64,000 bases of DNA from positions 49,029,001-49,093,000 of the forward strand of contig CM060883.1 in assembly GCA_030762935.1 (NCBI GenBank), in the 5' to 3' direction. A model generated the notes under the pieces. It was not told the origin of the DNA and did no database searches. It saw only the letters and a program-made list of their open reading frames with translations. The translations under genes and the position numbers were made by a program. Origin of the DNA: Hymenopus coronatus (lineage: Eukaryota > Arthropoda > Insecta > Mantodea > Hymenopodidae). Shown in pieces: positions 1 to 11,910 of this stretch; positions within the stretch are counted from its first letter, which is position 1, and the number at the start of each line of letters is the position of its first letter.

Positions 1-623
1 GTACACAGGAGTTGACAAATTCTTATTTGAGAAAAGTATAAGCATTTAAAAGCTGAAACTAAAAACAATGAATACGGTAAACTCCACGAAAAAATATATA
101 TAACATAAATTATGTGTTTTAACGAGCTCTACATTTTCTCTTACAGTTTACTAGTTATGCAAAATTCCGCAAAATTTATACACGATAAAGATGCCTTCAG
201 AGGCTATTCCCAGAAAATTGAAGATATACACTTTGTCATGTAAATATATTTAATACGACATTTTAAACAAAATCGTTAAGAGTCATTTTTGAGAAAATAC
301 ACATTTTTGAAAATTTTTCCATGTAAAGGGTAGTTGGGGTGGGAGGGATTTTCTTAAAAATCTTCGTGTCGCATTCTTGGAAGATACTGAACTTAGGTAC
401 CTAGTTGGATATTTAACGCTCTTTTCGTTTTTGAGCTATGCTGTACACACACACATACGCGCTTTCAGATAGACATTTTCTAAAATGCCTTTTTTTTTTT
501 TTTTTTTATATACAGGTGGTCTCAAAACATGGATGTCCGGTGAAATCTCGTATAGAATTTTTGGGGGCAATACAATACCTTCTCTATACACCTTGAACAT
601 AGTACGTGTAGAGAAAGTAAAAA
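1..623 (+). mobile_element. Family A element, 5' part cut by window edge
   Basis: Joins the family A body at the conserved GGAGTTGACAAATTC block and runs to the tail hairpin and the AGAGAAAGTAAAAAA end near 623. In the microsatellite slot there is only a short CACACACACATACGC run, followed by a T20 run at about 488-507. The CAAGATATAC-like core and the GGTAGTTGGGGTGGG block are present. No coding capacity is seen. Confidence 0.85.
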
Positions 624-1949
624 ATCGCTGTGGCTAAAGGAAATGTTGAATAAGTTGGAGTTGCAAGTAGCTATACGTTATGGTAATAATAAAGCTAAAA
701 TACTAAATAATGCAACAAAAAAGTAAATAATTGAAATTTTTCACGTGAGAAATTATCTTTCATTTTAAAATTAATGCATTACAAAACGTATTATAACACC
801 GTAGCATCTAGATGTTCCGCAGTGGATAATGACGCCTTTTCATTTCTTAAATACCGTATATTAGCAATTATCATTTCCTTGCATCGTCATTTTAAATACA
901 TGCATTATAATCTATTTCTTGCACATGAAAAAACCATAATTTCTTTGTATCTTTATAATTAATACATTATAAAACATTTAACATGGTGGCTTCTATTTCG
1001 CAGTGGATACTAACATAATAATTTCACTTTCCAGCCCAATGGTGTCATGTGGCATCATTATATGTCTTTAATTATCTACCTTCATTGTGTATATTTCAGT
1101 ATTTTCTTTGAATTTATTGATATCAATGCGGCTTAGATCAAGCAAAAGTGAAAATAGAATTCCTTTAAAGATAAAATTTTTTTCTAACAAATACTAATTT
1201 TGCTGCACTTCAATGCTATCGAGATCCAGTCACCACTTAGATATGCCAACCAGCGTTTATTTTACCTGGGCCCATTTCTTCCTTTATCACAGTAACATTG
1301 TATCGAGGATTCCAACCTAGGTTAACCTGTGATATTAAAAATTTAGAGCAGTGATGTTCAGCGTTTTAGAAGTTTAAACAACTGAGCTACCAATAAGATA
1401 TCAGATAAGACAAACTTTTTAAAGCAAATATGCATCTTATGGCATCGGCATTCTAGAGCAATTTCATCGAAAATTAATCGGGCTGGAAAGAGTTAAATAC
1501 GCTATTTTAGTTGTGTAACCTATGTATACTGTTATGTATGCAAAAGCACTTGAAACATCACAAATACCACAGTTTGTAATGGTTATTTCTCACTGAATAA
1601 CCTCCTGTTGTCACCTCGTGGTTATTTATTCAGAAAATATTAGTTGGGAAGAAATAATAGCAGCTGAGTAACGACAATATAACCTTGTTTATTATTTTTT
1701 TTAATTTGTTTATTTTAAGTCGCTTTACAGCTACGTCATAACGCGACTGTACGGCCTTTTATGACAATTTAATTATAATACAAGAAAATATTAATACACA
1801 CATTAAACAAAATATAACCGTGTTTATTCACGTAGTTACACATACAGAAATATTAAGAAAACGAACAGAAGACAATACAAAAGCAACTCAAATATTAATA
1901 TACAAATTATTACTATTTTATTTATTTATTTATTTTTGTTTTGTTTTGG
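624..1949. other. Anonymous AT-rich stretch
   Basis: No gene, RNA gene or repeat recognised. Contains AT-rich unique-looking sequence and a short open frame of 62 codons (774-962) with no recognisable motif. Around 1718-1760 the string AAGTCGCTTTACAGCTACG recalls arthropod SINE bodies, but no tRNA-like head is visible. Confidence 0.6.
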
Positions 1950-2152
1950 GTAGTTTAACGTCCTTTAATCTAGTTGGTCATATCGGAGATAAATAAAATT
2001 GGCGGAATGAATCTCAAATTATCTCGAAGTCCATGGAGTTTAAAGTTTCTCGATATTCTTCTCAAGATAAGGGAAAACTCCGAAAAAAACTCTATCCGGC
2101 TAACTGTTGAATGTGAGGCAGACACGCTACCCCCACACTACCTAGGCAGGCA
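1950..2152 (-). mobile_element. SINE family C, copy 1
   Basis: Left part AGTTTAACGTCCTTTAATC, then a body with CTCAAGATAAGGGAAAA and the segment GAATGTGAGGCAGACACGCT that corresponds to the tRNA-like head of copy 3 (63241-63440). The same left part is found at 40671. Minus orientation is inferred from the head being on the right. The head has lost its B-box. Confidence 0.6.
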
Positions 2153-2372
2153 TACAAATTATTACTCGAGCTATTAGAATTATCATTTGAGAAAAATGCA
2201 GGTGGTCTTATAAGCTTGGTAGACATAGCATAAAATTATATCATTAATCGCCCGAAATGGGACGGAATTTCGGATTTTAAGCTAGAAATTGATTTTCACC
2301 TTGTGTCAAAAAGTTCTATGCCAAGTTTAGTCGAAGTCGGTACAATGGTGTGGAAAAATATAACAAAAAATT

Positions 2373-3098
2373 TATCTGTTACACTCACATGACTTTCTCT
2401 AGCTACTCTACATACAAATTTCTTACAAAAGATAATTCCTTCAAACCCATGCTAATCCAGATAAACATTAGCAGAATTTTATTACTTAGTTCCTTATAAG
2501 TAGAATGAAACTAAGGGAATGCACTAGCCTAAAATGATAGTCAAATGTTTTAAATGCTGTCGTTATGTGATTGTCATTCCAAATCGCTTCTTTGCTTAGC
2601 CGGAGTAGAACAAAAGAAAACGGACACTTCCGTCTGAGAAAAATATAAGTACTTCACAATTGAAACTGATAACAAGGAATACTTCGAAAACGGTAAGCTC
2701 CACGAAAAAATATATGACATAACTTGTCTATTTTAACAAGATCTACATTTTTTGTACAGTAAGTCTTTGTCTATCTCTTACGGTTTACTAGTTATGCCAA
2801 ATTAAGCAAAATTCATCCAGAATAAACAGGTCTTTAGAAAATATTCCCAGAAAATTCAAGATATACATTTTAATTGTGATAGAAATGGCTGTAATGTGTG
2901 GTATTTTAATCAAAATCGTTAGAGCCATTTTTAAGAAAAACAAAATTTTCTATCATTTTTCCATGTAAAGGGTAGTTAGGGGCAAGGGGATTTTCTTGAA
3001 AATCTTCGTGTCGCATCCTTGGAAGATACCAAACATAAATACCCTGTTTTGGTATTTAACCGTCTTTTCGTTTTTGAGCTATGCACTCTATACTCACG

Positions 3099-3142
<44 letters not shown>

Positions 3143-3289
3143 CGGACCTGTATCTGGAAATGCTTTTTTTTTTGGTTCAGGGGGTCCTAAAACATGTATT
3201 TCCGATTAAATATAGACATTGAATTTTTAAGTGGAATACAATACTTCTCTATCCCTATGTATATGTACATACGGGGCTAGAAAAAGTAG
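2373..3289 (+). mobile_element. Family A element, full length (GC-type ends)
   Basis: Head ATCTGTTACACTCACATG with subterminal ACTTTCTCTAGC. The tail hairpin CCCTATGTATATGTACATACGGGG ends in GCTAGAAAAAGT. Head and tail share the TAGC variant of the subterminal repeat. (CA)n lies at about 3100-3136. This copy is a good reference for element length (about 0.92 kb). Confidence 0.9.
3098..3136. repeat. (CA)n microsatellite inside a family A element
   Basis: An uninterrupted CA run of about 18-19 units at the slot between the AGCTATGC block and the GGACCT block. The same slot carries the dinucleotide run in the other copies. Confidence 0.95.
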
Positions 3290-3802
3290 TAAATAAATAA
3301 ATAAGAACAAAACAAAACAAAAAACCAACACACAGAGATTTAAAAGCTACAAATGTCAGAAATGGTGCTAACAAACGTTTATTTTAATACGCTCCACACA
3401 AAAGAAAATTGTTTCAGCAAACGTTGGGATTCGAGCCAAGGAACGCTGTGTCTGAAGTCTCAACGCTGCAGAAACAATTTTAGTTTCTATCTCTCTGCTA
3501 GTTCCACACGTAAAATGAAATTGCCTGGAGCTGTCCGTGGAAATATTAGCACTTGATGCATCTACCGAAAGAAATGTTCCCAGAAAGTCGCGAGCGTCAT
3601 GTGTTTTATTTGCTTGTAGTTTTGCATAGGAAAACAAGTCATATTTACTCGTCAATACGAGACATTCAGCAAATACGTGTCGCATAGCAACAAAAAATAT
3701 ATGATGTCATATCCGTTCTGTTTTCATGGAAAAACATTGGAGGATGGATATTTCTGATTTATTGGAATATTGTGACCAAGAGAAGGAATTTGAAGAAAAA
3801 AA
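3290..3802. other. Anonymous spacer with possible SINE remnant
   Basis: Starts with a (AAAT)n/(AAAAC)n low-complexity run. Around 3425-3470 the minus strand reads GGCTCGAATCCCA, which resembles a tRNA B-box. No A-box is convincing, so a SINE is only possible. A 105-codon minus-strand open frame (3368-3685) matches nothing I know. Confidence 0.4.
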
Positions 3803-4650
3803 AATCTGATGTGTTCCATTTGCATGACTTTCTCTACATCACTGCAACAAAGTATCGTTGAGAAAAACTTATTCTTCCATTTTTTTCATGCTAATCGAGA
3901 AAAAATAGCACAAAGAGTCTTTTTTACTTGCTTCCATGTAAGTAGAAGGGAAAATAAGGGAGTACCTTAGGCTAAAGTGATAGTCAAATCTTTTAAAAGC
4001 TGGTTGCTATTTGAACGAAGTTCCTTTGTTTGTATTGACAGGAGTTGACAAATTCCCATATGAGAAAAGTATAAGTATTTTAAAGCTGAAACCAATAACA
4101 AGAATTATCTCAAAAACGGTAAACTCCATGAAAAACATGTGTATAATATAAATTGTATGTTTTAACGAGATCTACATGTTCCGTAATGAAAGTTTTTGTC
4201 TCTGTGTCTTATGGTTTACCAATTATGCAAAATTCCACATAATCCATGCAGGATAAAGTAGTCTTCAGAGCTATTCCCAGAACATTCAAAATGTACATTT
4301 TGTTTGTCATGTAAATATCTTTAATATAGGATCTTTTAATCAAAATCGTTAGAGCCATTTTTGAGAAAAACAAAATTTTCGGAAAAAGCTTCAAAGTTTG
4401 CTTGGAAATCTTCGTGTCGCATCCTTGGAAGGTAGCAAACTTAAATACCAAGTTTGGTATTCAACGATCTTTTCGTTTTCAGCTGTCGTCCACAGATACA
4501 CACACACGTACGGACATGTTTCTTTTTTGTTTTTGGATTACGTTGGACCCAAAACATGTATTTAGGTGAAATCTCGGTATCGAATTTTTGGGTGAAATGC
4601 AATACCTTCTCTGTACACAATGTACATAGTACGTGTAGAGAAAGTAAAAA
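3803..4650 (+). mobile_element. Family A element, near full length (ACA-type ends)
   Basis: Head ATCTGATGTGTTCC with ACTTTCTCTACATC. Tail ACACAATGTACATAGT followed by CGTGTAGAGAAAGTAAAAA. Head and tail both carry the CTCTACA variant. The microsatellite slot is reduced to ACACACACGTACGG. The next copy starts at the very next base. Confidence 0.9.
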
Positions 4651-5163
4651 TTTGATGTGACCCATTCATTTGACTTCCTCTAGCTCTTCCACAAACAACC
4701 TTTCGTTACAAAAGATTACTCTTTTAAATATGACAGGCTAATCGAGATAATAGCAGAAATGATCTTAGTACTTGCTTTCTTATGAGTAGAAAGGAAATAC
4801 GGGAATACATTAGCTAAAGCAATAGTCAGGCCCTTTAAAAGCTATCGCTATGAGAAAGAATTGAATTTTGTCTCTCTTTTGCATTCCCGGGAGTAAAACA
4901 AAAGAAATGAAAGTTGACTTCCCGCTTGAGAAAAGTAGTCAAAGTTGAAACCAACACCAAATATGTTACAATGAGATGTACATTTTTTCTGCAGTAAGTT
5001 TCTGTCTATCTCTCACGGTTTACGGGTTATACATCTCATCTCTAGAATGAAGAGGTCTTCTGAGGCTATTCCCAGAAAATTCAAGTGATACATTTAATTT
5101 GGTGTGTAAATATATTAAATATACGGCATTTTAATCAAAATCATTACAACCATTTTTGAAAAA
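4651..5163 (+). mobile_element. Family A element, 3' half lost
   Basis: Head TTTGATGTGACCCATTC and CTTCCTCTAGCTC directly abut the tail of the preceding copy. The body is followed to the GCCATTTTTGAAAAA block, where the next copy's head takes over inside an A run. Confidence 0.85.
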
Positions 5164-5883
5164 AATCTGTGTTACACTCACATGACTTTCTCTAGCTGTT
5201 CTACAACTTCATACATAAGATTCTTCTTTCTGCACCTTGCTAATCGTGGTACTCATTAGCACAATGTTCTTATTATTTAGTTCCGTATAAGTAGGAAGAA
5301 AATAAGGGAATACACTAGGCTAAACCAATAGTCAAATGTTTTAAAAGCTGTCGTTATGCGATTGTCATTACAAATCGTTTCTTTTCTTGGTCAGGAGTAG
5401 AACAAAAGAAAAACGGACACTCCCGTCTGAGAAAAGTATTAAGTACTTCACAACTGAAACTAATAACAATGAATACCTCGAAAACGGTAAGCTCCACGAG
5501 AAAAATGTATATGACATAAATTGTGTATTTTTACGATACCTAAATTTTTGGAACAGCAAGTTTTTGTCTATCTCTTACGGTTTACTAGTTATGCCAAATT
5601 AAGCAAAACTCATCCAGAATAAACAGGTTTTCTGAAGCTATTCCCAGAAAATTCTAGATATACATTTTATTTGCTAGGTAAATATCTTTAATATATGATA
5701 TTTTAATCAAAATCGTTTGAGCCATTTTTAAGAAAATCAAAATTTTCGAAAAAAGTTCCATTTAAAGGGTAGTTTAGGGTGGGGGGGATTTTTCTCAAAA
5801 CCTTCGCGTCGTATCCCTGGAAGATACTAAACTTAAATACCAAGTTTGGTATTTTAGCTACTTTTCGTTTTTAAGTTATCGTG

Positions 5884-5937
<54 letters not shown>

Positions 5938-6096
5938 CACACACACGGACCTTTTTCTGAAAATGCTTTTTTTTTGGATACAGGGGGTCCTAAAACATGC
6001 ATTTCCGGTGAAATCTTGGTATCGAATTTTTGGGTGGAATACAATACTTCTCTATCCCTATGTACATTGTACATATGGGGCTAGAGAAAGTATAAA
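5164..6096 (+). mobile_element. Family A element, full length with long (CA)n
   Basis: Head ATCTGTGTTACACTCACATG with CTCTAGCTG. Tail CCCTATGTACATTGTACATA followed by GGGGCTAGAGAAAGT. Ends are matched as TAGC/GCTA. The microsatellite runs from about 5887 to 5934, among the longest in the window. The body is otherwise close to the 2373 copy. Confidence 0.9.
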
Positions 6097-6235
6097 TCAA
6101 ATTTTTGGAAAAATGCTCCATGTAAAGAGTAGCTGGGTGGGAGATTTTCTTGATTATCTTCGGGTCTGAGCCTTGGAAGATGATGAACTTAAATACCCAG
6201 TTTATATTTAACCCACTTTTGAGTTTTGGAGCCAT

Positions 6236-6315
<80 letters not shown>

Positions 6316-6447
6316 AACTGACGTTTTTCAAAACTTCTTTTATATGATTCAGAGGTCTCAAAACAAATATTTCCGGTGAAATCCCGGTATCAATTTTCGG
6401 ATGGAATACAAGAGCTTCTCTTCCTACTAAGTATTAGAGAAACTAAA
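6097..6447 (+). mobile_element. Family A element, 3' part only, diverged
   Basis: Begins in the ATTTTTGGAAAAATGC block and ends with CTACTAAGTATTAGAGAAAC, a shortened tail hairpin. The microsatellite slot holds a compound (CA)n(TA)n run at about 6236-6312. Confidence 0.8.
6236..6312. repeat. Compound (CA)n(TA)n microsatellite
   Basis: A run of about 15 CA units passes directly into about 23 TA units, in the usual microsatellite slot of the surrounding family A fragment. Confidence 0.95.
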
Positions 6448-6564
6448 AACGAAACGACGGCTAAATATCAAAATTTATATTGTTCACCATCCTCTAAGGA
6501 TGCTACAGGGCGATTTCAAGAAAATCTCTCACCCCAAAGTGCTCTTTAAATGAAAAACTACACC
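6448..6564 (-). mobile_element. Family A fragment, central block
   Basis: Minus-strand remnant of the GGATGC...TTTCAAGAAAATC...CACCCCAAA block, sandwiched between two better copies. It is too degraded to define ends. Confidence 0.55.
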
Positions 6565-7433
6565 TTTTTACTTCCTCTAGCCCTGTATGTACAAGGTACA
6601 TAGGGAAGAGAAGTACTGTATTCCACCTAAAAATTCGTTGTCGAGATTTCACTGGAAATACATGTTTTAGGACCTCCTGAGTCCATAAAAAGCATTTTCA
6701 GAAATAGGTCCACGTGTGTGTGTGTCTGTGGACAGCATAGCTCAAAAATGAAAAGACGGTTGAATACCAAACTTGATATTTAGTTTTGGTATCTTCCAAA
6801 GATGCGAAACAAACATTTTCAAGAAAATCCCCCACCCCTAACTACCCTTTACATGGAAAACATTTTGAAAATTTTGTTTTTCTTAAAAATGGCTGTAACG
6901 ATTTTGATTGAAATATCACATATTAAAGCCATTTCTATCACAAATAAAACGTATATCTTGAATTTTCTGGGAATAGCTTCTAAAGACCTGTTTATTCTGG
7001 ATGAATTTTGCTTACTTTAAAATAACTAGTAAACCGTAAGAGATAGAAAAAATCTTACTGTACATAAAATGTAGATCTCGTTAAAATTCACAAGTTATGT
7101 CCTAAACATTATTTTCGGGAACTTACCGTTTTAGAGTTATTCCTTGATATTAGTTTCAGTTGTGAAGTACTTGTACTTTTCACAGACGGGAGTGTTCGTT
7201 TTTCTTTTGTTCTACACCTGACCAAGATATAACGACAGCTATTAAACCATTTGACTATCACTTTAGCCTAGTGCATTCCCTTAGTTCCAGTCTACTTATA
7301 AGGAACTAAGTAACAACATTCTGCTAATGTTTATCTCGATTAGCGTGGTGTTGAAAGAAGAATTATCTTTTGTAAGACGTCTGCTTGTAGAGTGGCTAGA
7401 GAAAGTCATGTGAGTGTAACACATCAGATTTTT
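6565..7433 (-). mobile_element. Family A element, full length (GC-type ends)
   Basis: Starts TTTTTACTTCCTCTAGCCC with the hairpin GTATGTACAAGGTACATA and ends GGCTAGAGAAAGTCATGTG...ACACATCAGATTTTT. The microsatellite is short (GTGTGTGTGTCTG). An open frame of about 70 codons on the plus strand (6802-7020) recurs in other copies. Confidence 0.9.
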
Positions 7434-7899
7434 TCTTTTCTTCTTCTCAGGAACGACTCTAACAACGTTGATGTACAATAGGTTACAGATGTTCCAAGAT
7501 ATGTGCAAGTCAAATAAAATGTACCTAATATATTTAATTTTCTGCGAATAGTTTGTGAAGTGCAGTTCGGAACCATAAAAAATGAAGATCTCTTTCAAAC
7601 ATGCAATATAGTTATGTCAAATAAATTTTTGTGATATTAGTCATTGGTATGAACTTTTTTCATGCAATATGAAATTTCCACGCTATAGAAAACGCTTTTA
7701 AACTTCTGAAGAGAGCTTTAGTTTTCTGTGTCGCTTTATCTTTAACGAAATGTTTAATGAAAGTATCTTTGTAAAGGATTATTTCAATGAACATGAGGAA
7801 AATATAAAATATCTACGTTTTCATAAGAGTAGTTGTATAAGCTAATGGGTAGACAAGGTCATATAAAATCAGGTGATCAGATATTTTAGTTTATAATTA
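7434..7899. other. Mostly anonymous; one old family A trace
   Basis: At about 7517-7560 AAATAAAATGTACCTAATAT and TTCTGCGAATAG echo the minus-strand family A core, suggesting a very old fragment. The remainder is AT-rich with no recognised feature. Confidence 0.4.
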
Positions 7900-8017
7900 C
7901 ATGGTGTATAGAAAATGTATTGTACTGCATCCAAAAATTCGATACCGAGATTTCACCGGAAACATGTGTTTTGAGCTCTCCTGAATCCATAAACAAACAA
8001 ACAAAAATAGAAAATTG

Positions 8018-8061
<44 letters not shown>

Positions 8062-8712
8062 GCATAGCTCAAAAACGAAAATCCCGTTAAATACCAAACT
8101 TGGTATTTAAGTTCAATATCATCCAAAGATGTGACAAGGAAGATTTTCAAGAAAATTTCCCCACCTCAACTACCCTTTACATGGAAACATTTTCGAAAAT
8201 TTTGATTACAATATCGCGTATTAAATATATTTACATAATAAATAAAATGCACATCTTGAATATTCTGAGAATAGCCTCTGAAGATCTCTCTATTTTGGAT
8301 GCATTTTAAGAAATTTTGCATAAATGGTAAAACGTAAGAGATGCATAAAAACTTACTTAACAAAATATGTAGAGCTCGTTATAACACACAATTTATGTTA
8401 TATACATTTTTTTTTTTTTGTAGAGTTGGCCGTTTTTTAGATATTCCTTGTTGTTGGTTTCAGTTTTAAAATACTTATACTTTTCTCATATACGAACTTG
8501 TCAACAAGTAAAGAAACGGATTTCAGTCCCATAGCAACCGCATTTTAAAACATGTGACTGTCGGTTAGGCTAGTGTGTTCCCTTCTCTTATAAGGAACTA
8601 AGTAATAAGACCGTCTCTGCTAATATTTATCTGGATTAGCATGAAATAGAATAAGCTTATTAGGAATAATTTGTCAAGGATATGCCGGGAAAGTAATGTG
8701 AATGACTATGGT
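7900..8712 (-). mobile_element. Family A element, both ends degraded
   Basis: The left tail has lost the outer hairpin arm (starts GGTGTATAGAAAATGTATTG). A (TG)n run lies at about 8022-8058. The right head is diverged (GGGAAAGTAATGTGAATG). Confidence 0.85.
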
Positions 8713-9446
8713 TAAATATTTTAATTCACTAGTGGTTATTAGCAGTTTTAAAAAGTCAATAATTATATTTTCTGAAGCAAGGATGGTGCATCCGCGCTTC
8801 TGTAAAGAAATGGTACAGCTAGTATTGGAAAACGATGGAGAATGTTCGTATCTGTGGACATCTAAATGAAAAATGAACGTGCACTACTCAAAAGAAAAAG
8901 AAAATATATGAAATCTTATAGGAAATAATTACAAGCTCTCGATTAGAGAAAATACAGGACCAGCAAAGGCGAACAAAGATTTAATTGAGCTCGGCGAAGA
9001 AAATAAGTAAAAAAGAAAGCCCTAATGAAGTACTTTACTTGGTAAAGGAATAAGAGTAAAATGAGCAGCCAGATAAAAAAAAAATAAAACAATTATAATA
9101 GACAGACGTAATGAAAGTTTCGTTTCAAAGAAAATCATTGAAACATAAAGCAAGCCATTTTTCTTTATTTTCCCCCCTTTTTCTTTCTTTCTTCAAAAGA
9201 CTTATACTATTGTGTAACACTTAATAACAAATATAACATTTCTTTTCGAGCATGCACTGCGACGTAGTGTACAATTTTCACAAAATGCAACCATTATATT
9301 AGAACTCTTTCAGCTTGCTCAGTTTCCTCAACTTAAACACTTCTTCGTTAATTGTATATGGTAAGTTGCAGTTCTATTACAAAACATCGAATTACATTTA
9401 CGCAACTAGAATGGATAATTCTTCTAAAAACTATCCTCAAAAAAAC
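8713..9446. other. Anonymous AT-rich spacer
   Basis: Purine-rich and A-rich sequence with no recognised repeat end, tRNA-like box or coding signature. The short plus-strand frame at 9315-9530 overlaps the next element and is not supported. Confidence 0.5.
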
Positions 9447-9708
9447 CTTATGTGTTCCATTCACATGACGTCCATCTGTTCTTCAAACACACTAGCAGAT
9501 AAGGTCTTATTAATTAGTTCCTTATACTAAGTAGAAGATAAATAAGGAATGCACTAGGCAAAAGCGATAGTCACATGTTTTAAAACCAGTCGCCTTGCGA
9601 TTGTCATTGAAATTCCTTCTTTCTATGGCCAGGAGTAAAACAAAAGAAACGACAACTTCCTGTTTGAGAAACATACGAGTGTTTTAAAACTGAAACCAGT
9701 AGCTAGGA
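9447..9708 (+). mobile_element. Family A element, 5' third
   Basis: Head CTTATGTGTTCCATTCACATG and the following AAGTAGAAG...AGGCAAAAGCGATAGTC and GGAGTAAAACAAAAGAAAC blocks are present. The copy stops in the GAAACCAGTAGCTAGGAAT block. Confidence 0.85.
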
Positions 9709-10110
9709 ATGAAATGCATCAGATTTTTAGTTTCTCTAGCCCGTATATACAATGTATATAGTGAATAGAGACGTATTGTATTCCACTCAAAAATTCGATG
9801 TCGAGTTTTCACCTGAAATGTATACGCGCGCGCGTGTATTTTGGACAGCATAGCTGAAAAACGAAAAGACATTAAAATTTTTGATTTTCTCAAAAATGCT
9901 TTAACGATTTTATTTAAAATATATATTAAGCTATTTACATCGCAAATCGTAAAATGCATATTTTGAATGTTCTGGAAATAGCCTCTGAAGAGCTCTTTAT
10001 TTTGGTTGAGTTTTACAGAATTTTGTATTACGGTCAAACCGTGAGAGATAGACAAAAACTTACCAAAAAATGTAGATCTCGTTAAAAAACGCAATTTACT
10101 TAAATACATT
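9709..10110 (-). mobile_element. Family A element, interrupted
   Basis: A 19-bp relic of a minus-strand head (GAAATGCATCAGATTTTT) abuts a fresh tail (TTTAGTTTCTCTAGCCCG) at about 9724. The microsatellite slot holds CGCGCGCGTGTATTTTGG. The copy breaks off in the ACATTTTT run, where the next copy begins. Confidence 0.8.
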
Positions 10111-10960
10111 TTTACTTTCTCCAAACGCACTATGTACATAGTGTATAGAGAATGTATTGCACTCCACCAAAAAATTCGATACCGAGATTTCACCGGAAAT
10201 ATATGTTTTAGGGTCCCCTGTATCCAAAAGGTCAGAAAAAGGTCCGAGTGTGTGTGTCCGTGTGTCAGTGTGTCAGTGTGCCCGTGTGTCTGTGAACACG
10301 ATAACTCAAAAACGAAAAGTCGATAAAATACCAAACGTGGTATTTAAGTTTAGTATCTTCCAGGGAGGCAACACGAAGATTTTGAGAAAAAATCCCCCAC
10401 CCCAAACTACCCTTTACATGGAACTTTTTTCGAAAATTTTGATTTTCTAAAAAAAATGGCTAACGATTTGGATTAAAATATCGTACATTAAAGTTATTTA
10501 CCTGACAAATAAAATGTATATTTTGAATTTTCTGGGAATAGCCTCTGAAGACTACTTTATTCTGGATGAATTTTTCATAACTACTAAACCGTAAGAAATG
10601 GACAAAAACTTGACACACAAAAAATGTAGAGCACATTAAGACACACAATTTATGTTATATGATATTTTTTCGAGGGGTTGATCGTTTTTGGTTTCAGCTT
10701 TGAAAAACTTATACTTTTCTCATACCGGAATTTGTCAATTCGTGTCCATACAAACAAAGGAATTTCAGTCACCAGCTTTTGACTTCTCTTTAAGCAATGA
10801 TACTCCCATATTTCGCTTCTCCTTACAAGGAAGCAAGTAATAAGGCTATTTCTGCTAATTTTTTCTCGATTAGCTTAAAATAAATATAAGAATAAGCTTA
10901 TTGACAATAATTTGTTACACAGAAGTAGAGAAAGTCATGTGAATGGAACACGCCAGATTT
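10111..10960 (-). mobile_element. Family A element, full length
   Basis: Tail TTTTTACTTTCTCCAAACGC with hairpin CACTATGTACATAGTG. Head ...AGTAGAGAAAGTCATGTGAATGG and CGCCAGATTTTT. It begins inside the T run of the preceding copy. The microsatellite is an irregular (GTGTGTC)n-like run at about 10247-10291. Confidence 0.9.
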
Positions 10961-11059
10961 TTTGGATTCAGGGTGTTTCCGGTGAAATCTCGGTATCGAA
11001 TTTTTGGGTCCATTATAATACCTTCTCTATACACTGTACATAGTACGTGTAGAGAAAGC
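10961..11059 (+). mobile_element. Family A solo tail
   Basis: Only the last 100 bp of the element: GGATTCAGGGTGTTTCCGG, GAAATCTCGGTATCGAA, then ACACTGTACATAGTACGTG and TAGAGAAAG. It directly follows the head of a minus-strand copy. Confidence 0.8.
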
Positions 11060-11442
11060 GTGTACGTGTGTAAGCAAAGTAAGTTTAACTCAGTCGCCTG
11101 AGATACTGTACCGCACTACAACGGTAGTTACATTGCATGTTCCATCCCTATAGTACGATTATGAATTATCAATTTTATCCATTATCACATTTCTACACCC
11201 TTAAGAAAATATTAAGCTTCTATTTACAATACCATCCAGAGTAGGTTTAAAACTCGATGCATATATTATACACGTACATAGTATTTAATGATAATGCTAA
11301 TAAAGATGATAATAATGACCATATTCAACCAACCGGCCGACCGACCAACCAAACTAACTACTACTACTAATAACATGAATGAATGCAATTATCAGCTTGA
11401 TGATTCACTTTGTGTAATTTCTTTACATTTCTTTTGCGATTA
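11060..11442. other. Anonymous spacer
   Basis: No recognised element. Contains AT-rich sequence with ACCAACCGGCCGACCGACC and a TAATGATAATG-like low-complexity stretch. Confidence 0.5.
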
Positions 11443-11910
11443 TAGGACCCCAAAACATGTATATTTAAGCTGAAATATCAATATCAAAAGTTTGGGTGTA
11501 ACTGGGTGGAAAAAAAACACTTTACCTGTTTACTAGTAGGTTGTAAACATCCTTTCTTTTTGGATATATGACTTCAAAACATGCATTTATAATTAAATAT
11601 CAAGCAACAAACCATTGGGTAGTATTGAATTCTTTCTGTGCCTACTAGGTAAGTAGTAGAGGAAGAAAATATACTTCCCTTTTTGGTTTTAGGGTCAGCG
11701 AAACTATATTTGCATTGAAATATTATCAAATTTTTGTGTGGAATGTGATAACTTCTATGTCTACTAGTAAAAATTACAGAAAGTAAACATATCTCTTTTT
11801 GGGACTACAGAAACCATGGAACGTATATGACCGGTGAAATCTTGTTATCAAACTTTTGGGTGAAATGCCATACTTTTAACGGAAAAACTAGAAATTACAT
11901 TAACACTTCG
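11443..11910 (+). repeat. Tandem array of decayed family A tails
   Basis: About four successive units of roughly 110 bp, each with a block like CAAAACATGTAT, GAAATAT..TATCAAA, TTTGGGTG/TTTGTGTG, a shortened CTACTAG hairpin core and AGAAAGTAAA. Unit ends lie near 11525, 11670, 11785 and 11895. Heads and bodies are absent. The divergence suggests an old array. Confidence 0.6.

Noticed and set aside
2373..3289. Family A as a classical TIR transposon or MITE
   Set aside because: The inverted motif is subterminal. The outermost bases (ATCTGATG and GTAAAAA) are not inverted copies and no constant target duplication is seen.
2373..3289. Family A as a canonical Helitron
   Set aside because: Canonical Helitrons lack subterminal inverted repeats and end in CTRR after the hairpin. 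Here the end is AAAGTAAAAA, which is why the Helentron-type reading is preferred.
5871..6361. Peptides rich in His-Thr, Val-Cys or Tyr-Ile repeats
   Set aside because: These are translations of (CA)n, (TG)n and (TA)n runs inside family A, not proteins.
9684..10334. 216-codon minus-strand open frame as a gene
   Set aside because: It runs through two abutting family A copies. Its His-Thr repeats come from the microsatellite, and the same peptide pieces appear in many copies.
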